A stretch of DNA of 64,000 bases from Serendipita indica DSM 11827 (Eukaryota; Basidiomycota; Agaricomycetes; Sebacinales; Serendipitaceae): NCBI GenBank assembly GCA_910890315.1, contig CAJVGD010000005.1:434001-498000 (forward strand), written 5' to 3'. Below are positions 56,766 through 64,000 of the stretch, piece after piece (position 1 is the first letter of the stretch; each line of letters starts with the position of its first letter). A model generated the notes under the pieces. That model did no database searches and was not told the origin of the DNA. It worked only from the letters and a program-made list of their open reading frames with translations. The position numbers and the translations under genes were made by a program.

Positions 56766-58307
56766 TTAATCATCATCATCGTACAGATCCCACAGCGTAA
56801 AACCTCCTTCGGCTTCCTCTTTGGCCTCAAATTCTTCAAACGTCTCTCCAGCTGGTTTGGCTTCCTTTGATACATTAGTTGTCTCCTTTGCTTCTGTAAC
56901 TGCAGGCTTTGACTTATACTTATTACGTAGAATACTCGAAAGCTTGACGTCGCCGACCACGCCCCAACCTGCATTCTCTGGTCGAAAGTCGCAGTAGAGA
57001 TTGTATCCCCGCTGATTCAGAAGTTGCGGGTCTTCGTACGAATTTGCGACTATCTGTAATGCGCCTACGACATAAGGCGTCATTTGTGCGAGCGAGCGCG
57101 TAATGTACCCAAATGCCTAGAGCAATTAGCCATTGTTTAAGCAGCTAAGATGCATACCTTCGCGGGAGATACTGGATCCCCTTTCATGAGAGCCCTCCAT
57201 TGTCCATTCTCTGTCTGAAATAATGGTCTATTCAGGTGAGCTGAGGCGCAGAGAGTAGAGAATGACCCACATCCTTCGACCCATCAGCTCAACGTGCGGT
57301 TGGGCTGTATTGCTACCCGGCTCCATTCCTTTCTGCTTTTGCTTGTCGTATATCCCAAGGTTGGCGCCTCTAGTCACGGCGTTCATTTCGGTATATGCAG
57401 ACGCTGGGCACAGAGGGTCAAAGAACGATCACATAATAGGGATATAGACCATACCAATTGATAGAGCCTCTTCCCGTGCAAAACCCAGCTTTTCAGCAAC
57501 CACACAACTCCAAGCCATCATAATTGGTGCTCGATTAATCTTGACATGCTTTGTCGCTAATATCTCCTCATCCGTGATCTCATGAAACTCGAAGCTCTCT
57601 ATACCACTTGACAGTGGGTCTGCCGGAGGCGGAGCGAGGGCATCGTAGAAAGGGTCATTGTCCACCCCTCTCTTTCGTTTCTTGCTCGGCGAGGCATCCT
57701 ACGTAGCGAGTGAGTAGAGAGCTCTATTAAGGTTATATAGGTTACCTTGTCTTGCTTGCCAAGAGATTTTTGAAACGCGTCAAGGGCAGCTCTCCTTCGT
57801 TGGTCGATGTTTAGTGCTCGCTCCTGCCTTTGCTTGTCCGTTTTGCCTTGCGTATCCTCTTTCTCAACTACCTCTGGCTCGCTTGAAAAAGAAAACGCGT
57901 CCTCTTCACCTCCAACGATGCGACTGCGCGAGGTCAAAGCGACAGGAGCGGGGGTGGCGGGTTTAGATGGAGAGACGCCCTTTGGTTGAAATCTCCTAAA
58001 CGCGTCCAGGATCTCCGTCCGTCTGTCCTTGTCTTCGATTCCCAATTTGACCAATGACGCAGCGTCGAGAGCCCCGAGTTTCTCTGGCGTGTTATGAGAT
58101 TTGTAACTATATTTCTACGTTAGTGACGACTTCATTTTGGATTCAGACACGTGGTGAGAAAGATACATGCACCTTTGCTGCTACCGCCATAGCATTTGGC
58201 ATCGACATGCCTTCATCGTTGAGAAGGCGTAGAAAGTTGGGTAATGGGACTTTGTCTGTCGGCTTTAGGGACGCTAGGGATGCTGTAACTTGCTTCTTTG
58301 GAGGCAT
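56766..58307 (-). CDS. Conserved fungal protein of unknown function with SAM-like N-terminus
   Basis: Exons: 58307-58173, 58114-57746, 57698-57455, 57403-57271, 57227-57158, 57116-56766. It starts MPPKKQVTASLASLKPTDKV. A helical SAM-like region follows (PNFLRLLNDEGMSMPNAMAV, LDAASLVKLGIEDKDRRTEI LDAFRRF). Then a charged linker with KKRKRG, and a well-conserved block: HVKINRAPIMMAWSCVVAEK, LGFAREEALSIASAYTEMNA, VTRGANLGIYDKQKQKGMEP, HVELMGRRIPLFQTENGQWR, PAKAFGYITRSLAQMTPYVV and GALQIVANSYEDPQLLNQRG. The end is very acidic (LWDLYDDDD). I remember similar uncharacterised proteins in other fungi but no function. The clean multi-exon frame and clear sequence constraint make it a real gene. Confidence 0.75.
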
Positions 58308-58426
58308 GCGCCTGTCTGTCAGATCGCTCAGAGGAGTGGCAAGGGCCAAGGAATCGTCAACCACAAACAATTTGGAGCAGTGAAATAAACCGATAAGATT
58401 AGACAAATAGATACATAGAACAGCCT

Positions 58427-59905
58427 CTATTGAGGTGGGAGCTCCAGCATGTGTCCCATCCTCTCCACTTTGGTTCTAAGGTACTTCTCCAACTCTGGTC
58501 CATAGGTGATACCACCCCCAATCAGCGTCGCACCCGCTACACGAGCATCGTGATTATCACCAGCGACATGTACGTGCTCCCGGTTCTGCTGCCAGCTCCG
58601 CGGAACCATCTCCCGCCGCTTGAGAACCTTGATACCTTCGACCTCGAGACTCTTCACCTTGTCGGGATTGTTCGTCAAGAGCTCGACGCCGCTATCCAGC
58701 CCTAGATCACGCATAATGGCAGCAGCGATATCATACCGCCGCTCATCCGCGCCGTGACCGAGCAATAGATTTGCCTGGACGGTATCATGACCCATGTCTT
58801 GAAGATTGTATGCACGAATCTTGGACAGTAGCCCGATCCCTCTCCCCTCTTGTCGAAGGTAGATGACAGCACCCCGGCCTGGAGAGGTGGAAGAACGAGG
58901 GAGAGAGATGAGGCGCAGCGCTTCATCCAATTGCTCCCCACAGTCGCATCGCATGCTTCCAATCGTCTCGCCTGTAAAGCACTCAGAGTGAATGCGGACA
59001 AGAGGCGGAAGCACATTGTCCGAAGAGGATGTCGACAAGCCAGGTTCAGATGCTCGTTGAGTTGTAGGCGTTAGACGTCCGACATATGCGCCACGGGCTA
59101 GGCGATCGAGGTCGGTCTCGTCGTCTGACCATCGGGCTTCTAGGCTGGCGCTTCTGATCGAATGTGTATCGATAGTATAGTCATCTCGGAGTTGATCTGG
59201 ATCGGCCACAAAGGCGAGATGCTCCTTCATATCCTTGTTGTTCCGGTACAAGTGCAAGAAGACTGGTCCATGAGGAGTTGGAATCCGCGTCCTAGCCATG
59301 CATTGGACCTGGAGTGGTGCTGGGGGTAGATGCCGGATGATTGGTGGTGAGAGGGTAGATGGGGACGAACTGAGGACAAATGGTGAAGGTGCCGGAGGGC
59401 CTGCTCCAATAACATTTGAGCTTGTTTTGGCTGGTTCTGCAAATATCGGTTGTAACAGTGAGGGTCCTCGGGGTCGTCTAGGGAGATTGGCTACAACCCC
59501 GAGTGGCTCGCGCTGATTCTCGTTATGTTGCGCCTCTTCTTTTTGCTTGAGTCGCTCACTCCTTGGAGCTTGTTGACTCTGGTATTTTGGCTTGGGAGCG
59601 TCGGCACCGGTGGGATTGGGCTGGGACGAGCTGGCATCATTTGTCGAAGAGGATGCGAGCAGTCCCTCTACTTCTTGAATACTCGGCTGGTGATGATGAT
59701 AGTGGTGACGCGTGACATGGGGTCCAGACGAGATCGCTGCGGCCAACAATAGAGGATCTAGAGGCGCTTCACGGCGTTTGTAGCGGTTGTTAGCGATCCC
59801 AATAGCAGTTTTGTGTTTGAAAGAAGGAGGAGACGACGACGTGAGCATGGTCAGCACGTCGAAATCGGTCATGAGCGCAGCTGGGCTTGTCATCTGGACC
59901 GACAT
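58427..59905 (-). CDS. RIB1: GTP cyclohydrolase II (riboflavin biosynthesis)
   Basis: Opens the GTP imidazole ring and releases formate and pyrophosphate in the first step of riboflavin synthesis. Single exon. The likely start is ATG at 59905 (MSVQMTSPAALMTDFDVLTM); an in-frame ATG at 60046 would add 47 residues. An N-terminal extension of about 190 residues is low-complexity. The catalytic part shows VRIHSECFTGETIGSMRCDC with the three zinc Cys, AVIYLRQEGRGIGLLSKIRA with the catalytic region, ANLLLGHGADERRYDIAAAI and GVELLTNNPDKVKSLEVEGI, as in fungal Rib1. C-terminus ends GHMLELPPQ. Clean frame. It sits 119 bp upstream of the SAM-like gene on the same strand. Confidence 0.95.
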   Translation of the reverse strand: MSVQMTSPAALMTDFDVLTMLTSSSPPSFKHKTAIGIANNRYKRREAPLDPLLLAAAISSGPHVTRHHYHHHQPSIQEVEGLLASSSTNDASSSQPNPTGADAPKPKYQSQQAPRSERLKQKEEAQHNENQREPLGVVANLPRRPRGPSLLQPIFAEPAKTSSNVIGAGPPAPSPFVLSSSPSTLSPPIIRHLPPAPLQVQCMARTRIPTPHGPVFLHLYRNNKDMKEHLAFVADPDQLRDDYTIDTHSIRSASLEARWSDDETDLDRLARGAYVGRLTPTTQRASEPGLSTSSSDNVLPPLVRIHSECFTGETIGSMRCDCGEQLDEALRLISLPRSSTSPGRGAVIYLRQEGRGIGLLSKIRAYNLQDMGHDTVQANLLLGHGADERRYDIAAAIMRDLGLDSGVELLTNNPDKVKSLEVEGIKVLKRREMVPRSWQQNREHVHVAGDNHDARVAGATLIGGGITYGPELEKYLRTKVERMGHMLELPPQ

Positions 59906-60279
59906 TGTCGCTGAGCGTTGTCGTCGTGTATACCGTGGAGAATATCTGCAGTCGTGGAGAGGTCCAAGATACGGGCTAGCACGCGAATGGCCAGTGAAAT
60001 TTATTCGGAAAGAGAACAGCCGAAGTGGCAGTAAGCCGAATGACAAGCTTAGCTCAGCTCACAGTAATCACGGCTCGATTCGGTCAAGGCGCCTACACGC
60101 TCAGAGCAATTTTGTCAAGTAGTAATCGAATCCGAGTAAGCATCTCGCCATATTCAGCCGATTGTCCCCACACCGAGCAAGCAAAGTGCGTGATGCACGG
60201 AGATACCCGGTCGAAAACATATCTTCTCTCGGGGGAAACATGCCGGTACGCATAGGAGCCAAGCTAGGGATGTTTCTCG
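59906..60279. other. Promoter region of RIB1 and 3' end of JMJD4-like gene
   Basis: 374 bp between two minus-strand genes. No further gene, tRNA or repeat is seen. Part (59906-60046) may be coding if RIB1 uses the upstream ATG. No recognisable riboswitch; fungal RIB1 genes are not known to carry an FMN riboswitch. Confidence 0.4.
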
Positions 60280-61859
60280 TCAGCTGAGGCCAGTCCGAAA
60301 TTGCGCCAGCACGAGACTTGCCTGGCTGACAGTCATTGATCCGCCAGTGAGCTCAGAGCTTGGCCCATAATTCATCCACTGGATTGGATAAGACGGGCCG
60401 CCCTCGCTCGACACTCGGCAGAGATTGAGCTCGACCATTTCGAGAAAGGTCTGCCAACTTGCAAGGTCAATACCAGTCAACGATACGACATATAGACATA
60501 CTCCCACCCTGCATCCTTCTTCAACAGGTCTTGTACTATCGTCCTCCACTCTTCTTCCCAGCCACCCTATTGATTTCGGTCAGACGCTGGAGATATGGGT
60601 ATATACCTACGTTTGGGTGTTGAGTTTTGAGTAGTTCTTTTACGTCATCAATGGAATCCTCCACTCGTTGAACCGCATCGACCATGGCGTGATACATCGA
60701 TTCTACATTGTGCGAGTTTGACCAATTATGGCTATGGACATCAGATGCTGAAGTATCCACGTCATACTACTTACTTGATAGAGATACAGAACGTGAGGTT
60801 GAGAACCTGTGATCCTGAATCAGCCATCTCTGCGAATTTGCCTCGGTTCGTACTTGATGGTACCAGCCACTCGGTCTAACTGAAGGTCAATCACGAGCGC
60901 ACAAAGATATCATCTCGTGACTTGCACAAAAATAGTCTCGCCCTCTTCTTGCTCGACGACAGTCATGGCTTGTCGTGCCAGCTCCCAGTCAGGCCAGTCA
61001 TCCAGCAGGTCGTCCATACTTCCATTTTCTGGAATCGATTTTTCGTCTCCGATGGTTTCTCCATTTGGTCTGGTGATGTAAGACGTGACATGCGGCGGGA
61101 AGAGCCACCATCTCTTGCGACCGACGACATTGGTGGACCATGAATAAGAACCATCTGATGGCCGTTATTCTACGCGAATAGTGGATTTAATCACTCACAG
61201 ACATCTCTATGGAGCTTGGTCTGCGTCCCTGTTGGTCCCATGTACTACTTTTCGACAATTGAATCAACGGGGATACACCGTTTCTGACATGGGCTCACAA
61301 CAAAGCGAAAGTCATCTTGTGTTCTCTGTAGGTAGTAGTCGTTCATCCAGTCGTCGGCGAACAGTGATGGTGTCCGATAGAAAAGAGGCGAGTCCGACGA
61401 CTGACGCTCCAACTGGAGCGCAAGATGCCAATCCTTCACATAAACCTTCTCTCCCTTTTGGTTTTGCCATTGATCCAGCACGTCTGAAAGAGTTTCCTCA
61501 CACCTCCAGCCATCCTCATCCACTGGAACGCGAAGGTTACCATATAGTTGCCGCATATGCGCCAGATTGGGGTGAGAGGTCTTCGAGCTAATGGACTGAA
61601 GGCCCGCATCGGTTTGGACCTCTGCCGTTTGGTTTGTAGCTCGCCAAGATCTGGTACATTCCCAATCCTGTATCAATGCCGAACCAATGATGACTGGTTG
61701 GTTGGGGATCAAATGATCGCTGCGAAATTCTGCGTAGGAAATGTCGGGTACGCGCCGAATGACGTTTACAAAGCCGGATCTGGGACTTGTTACGCTTTCC
61801 TCGTTGGAGAAGTTGGTTTCGAATTTCTTGTTGTGGATTTGGTATGTAGATTCCATCAT
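60280..61859 (-). CDS. JmjC domain protein, JMJD4-like
   Basis: Fe(II)/2-oxoglutarate-dependent oxygenase of the JMJD4 group, which in animals hydroxylates translation release factor eRF1. Exons: 61859-61299, 61244-61199, 61154-60926, 60879-60854, 60806-60777, 60731-60611, 60566-60508, 60457-60280. Motifs: RRVPDISYAEFRSDHLIPNQ, LRVPVDEDGWRCEETLSDVL, VYVKDWHLAL, YMGPTGTQTKLHRDVYGSYS with the metal-binding His-x-Asp, WSTNVVGRKRWWLFPP, VRPSGWYHQVLNLTFCISIN followed by HNW with the third metal His, and WQTFLEMVELNLC. The intron at 60925-60880 is GC-AG (GT|GCAAGT), needed for the PSGWYHQV motif. All three metal ligands are present and no slip was needed. Substrate in fungi is inferred only. Confidence 0.85.
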
Positions 61860-62008
61860 CGGAACACCGGGCGGCAGGAGGGTATTTAAGCAACGCGTTG
61901 CTTACCATCACTCCTGCCACCCAGGATTGGGTTGCTACATTAAAGCGTCGGGATAGATCCCACGTCTAACCGGCAGGGATATGACAGTATTTTGGTTATA
62001 TTCCACAT

Positions 62009-64000
62009 CTATTCAGCAGAAACAAATGTCGAACAGTCAAGTAGGATAGGCTCCCCGGTTTCTGTTCCTATCAGCACAGCGTTCCCGACGCTCCATATTC
62101 CGAGACCCCGCCCGACTACATCGGCTGGAATAGGGAGAATGGCCCTATAAGGAAGCGCCGAGTAGATCCAGCCATCTTTGTAGGTGAGGAGGGAGTGACG
62201 GTAGTGGCGGAGAGCTGGAGGAATGACCGGCTCATTATATGCTATTAGTTTTCTCCTATCCAGCTTCCATACCTGCGACCCGTAGATAACATATTCCTCT
62301 CCCTCGCCTGCGACCATCCCAAGATGGTGAGTGGATTCAAAGTTTTGTCGCGCAGGATAGTCAGCGAGATGTAATCCCATATTGCCTGTTATGTCCCAAA
62401 CCTCTAGCTGCGCCATCAGCGTGACCAGGCGATCGGCTGAAGGACTGAAAGTCATAATGCCATACGGCATTGCTTGATCCACCCGACAGATAGCTGTACC
62501 ATCTGTAAGACTGTAGACGTATGTGGCCTTAGAAGTGCTTCCGGCGAGCTTGATTCCATCCATAGAAAATGTGACTGAATCACCCAGTCCCCCCTCAGGC
62601 GATTTCCAAATGGAAACTCCTGTTTTATACTCCCATACTTGAGTACATGAGGTGGTACTAATGGCCATGCGGTCCCTTTCTGGGGAGAAGCTGATTGATC
62701 CGCCCCGAGTTCTCTTGTCCTCGTCTTCTAATATATTCTGAACTCTTTCAAAGTGTCTGGAAGAGTAGAATAAGATATCTGGGTTGCCGTATGTGCTAAT
62801 GATTTTCGTTTCGTCGGGTGTGACTGCGATATGGCCGTGTCCTTTTCCGTCTTCAAGCTTCGTCCTCAAGCGGAAAGTGCCATTCTCTAGGGTCCAGACA
62901 AATATAATTCCACGGAACGTGATCAATGCTGTGGACTGGTTAGAGAATAACCATGCTGAAACTGTTCCGAGGGTTGGCTTGTCCGGTGAGTGAAAACCAA
63001 AGCCGTTGATGTTCGTATCAAACACGCACACTTCTTGATAGCTCCGCACGACAAGGAGTTTGCTCCAATCGTGGGAGAGAGCGGCAGATACTGACTTTCC
63101 GGTATATCCCTTGAGAATGGTTGGATGCTCCTTGCCAGTGTCAATGCCGTAGACCTTGACTGTCTGGACACTCGACAGCGCCGCAATACGCATCCCGTCA
63201 GACGAAAACCAGATCCTCTTGAAGAATCCATCGTGGCAAGGGATTGTCCGGATGGCCCTCCCATTTGCTCCGTCCCAGACAATGAGGCCCTTCTCATTAT
63301 TGAGAACGGACACAAATCGACGGCCGCGGGGCTCGAAAGTCGCTCGATAAGATTGGTTCTCGTCAACAACCTCCATTTCTATCATCTCCCCCGTTCTGCA
63401 ATCCAGTAATGTCAATGGGATTTCTCTTTGATCGTAGTCACAGCTTGTGACGGCTCGAGTGCCATCTGGGGAGTAGCTGATGGTAGTTCCCTCCGCGGCA
63501 CCAGCCTTCAGCTGTACGAGTTGTTGCAGACTCACCAAGTCCACAAGGGTAATAATACAGTCACGAGATGCATCGTCAACTCGCCCGGCATGAATACTCC
63601 TTGTGCCATCAGGTGAGATTGCAAACGTCGTGCTGGCAGGCCGAAGGATCAGGGTCTTATCATGCCGATCACCCGTTTTGACATCATAGAGCCGCAAGAT
63701 ACTCTCTGAGCGCTGATGTGGGGTAGTGTAGTCTACGGCATATGCGATATGCGGCTGCGTAGGCGAAAAGCGAACACAACTTGGCGCTGGACCACCACGC
63801 ATCTCAAGTGGTACGGTTGATGTCCAAATTGGACGGCAGCTGCGCGTATCCCACAATCGCAGGTCGTGGTTCTTGTACCCGACGGCGGCTGTGGTCCCAT
63901 CAGCAGAGAACTCGGCAGTAGAGCCAAATAATACGGTGTCTCTCTCCGCATTGTATGATAGCAGGGTGCTTTCCGCCGTGTTTGTATCCCATAAGCGTAT
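62009..64000 (-). CDS. WD40-like propeller part of an NWD-type protein, 5' partial
   Basis: Open from the window edge (64000) to a stop at 62009-62011 without introns; the N-terminal part with the expected NACHT lies outside. Reads IRLWDTNTAESTLLSYNAER, LRLWDTRSCRPIWTSTVPLE, RFSPTQPHIAYAVDY, FAISPDGTRSIHAG, TTISYSPDGTRAVTSCDYDQ, LIVWDGANGRAIRTIPCHDG, VWDITGNMGLHLADYPARQN, and the same C-terminal cap as the gene at 39737-44601 (TYKDGWIYSALPYRAILPIP, PILLDCSTFVSAE). Blades are diverged from each other, unlike the near-identical repeats at 23-25 and 34-35 kb. So it belongs to the second NWD type. Orientation is opposite to its relative at 40-44 kb. Confidence 0.8.
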   Translation of the reverse strand: MRLWDTNTAESTLLSYNAERDTVLFGSTAEFSADGTTAAVGYKNHDLRLWDTRSCRPIWTSTVPLEMRGGPAPSCVRFSPTQPHIAYAVDYTTPHQRSESILRLYDVKTGDRHDKTLILRPASTTFAISPDGTRSIHAGRVDDASRDCIITLVDLVSLQQLVQLKAGAAEGTTISYSPDGTRAVTSCDYDQREIPLTLLDCRTGEMIEMEVVDENQSYRATFEPRGRRFVSVLNNEKGLIVWDGANGRAIRTIPCHDGFFKRIWFSSDGMRIAALSSVQTVKVYGIDTGKEHPTILKGYTGKSVSAALSHDWSKLLVVRSYQEVCVFDTNINGFGFHSPDKPTLGTVSAWLFSNQSTALITFRGIIFVWTLENGTFRLRTKLEDGKGHGHIAVTPDETKIISTYGNPDILFYSSRHFERVQNILEDEDKRTRGGSISFSPERDRMAISTTSCTQVWEYKTGVSIWKSPEGGLGDSVTFSMDGIKLAGSTSKATYVYSLTDGTAICRVDQAMPYGIMTFSPSADRLVTLMAQLEVWDITGNMGLHLADYPARQNFESTHHLGMVAGEGEEYVIYGSQVWKLDRRKLIAYNEPVIPPALRHYRHSLLTYKDGWIYSALPYRAILPIPADVVGRGLGIWSVGNAVLIGTETGEPILLDCSTFVSAE

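Overview
This window is nuclear DNA of a filamentous basidiomycete, most likely an Agaricomycete and plausibly near Rhizoctonia/Ceratobasidiaceae. The signs are genes broken by many roughly 45-70 nt introns, NACHT-WD40 (NWD) genes with near-identical WD40 repeats, PriA-like secreted Cys-rich proteins, a single fused HIS4 gene and dense gene packing. Assignment is from remembered family motifs; no search was run.

Layout. 1-0.9 kb: 3' part of a C2H2 zinc-finger gene. 1.1-4.8 kb (-): VHS/GAT (LSB5-like) trafficking protein. 4.8-8.7 kb: gene-poor. 8.7-11.4 kb: sugar transporter. 12.1-17.9 kb: two IRC24-like short-chain reductases in opposite orientation on either side of PDB1 (pyruvate dehydrogenase E1 beta) and IDH1 (NAD-isocitrate dehydrogenase subunit). 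18.5-21.7 kb: two tandem PriA-like secreted proteins; the first carries 25 short peptides separated by Lys-Arg, the layout of a Kex2-processed peptide precursor. 22.1-36.8 kb: a large inverted duplication. Each arm (about 5.6 and 5.2 kb) holds an NWD gene, its 3' flank and the promoter plus first exon of a Ser/Pro-rich gene. The 3.9 kb between the arms holds an ERJ5-like J-protein and a VTT-domain membrane protein. 36.5-39.4 kb: the complete Ser/Pro-rich gene. 39.7-44.6 kb: a second type of NACHT/beta-propeller gene. 44.8-47.5 kb: MTP18-like mitochondrial fission protein and a Gfd2/YDR514C-like RNase H-fold protein. 47.5-50.3 kb: gene-poor. 50.3-60 kb: housekeeping block of HIS4, TSC10, ribosomal protein uL2, a SAM-like unknown protein and RIB1. 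60.3-61.9 kb (-): JMJD4-like JmjC protein. 62.0 kb to the edge (-): a third NWD-type propeller gene that continues outside.

How it fits together. Housekeeping islands (mitochondrial carbon entry, histidine, riboflavin, sphingolipid, ribosome, ER chaperone) alternate with fast-changing genes (STAND/NLR-like receptors and a repeat-peptide precursor). The strongest candidate for something undescribed is the Kex2-type repeat peptide array embedded in a PriA-like scaffold (19232-19873). Next is the inverted receptor duplication, whose two WD40 arrays differ by three repeats.

Caution. Several otherwise conserved genes, including HIS4, show one- or two-base frame slips, mostly net deletions at short homopolymers. 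Some of these are probably consensus errors in the assembly rather than true damage.
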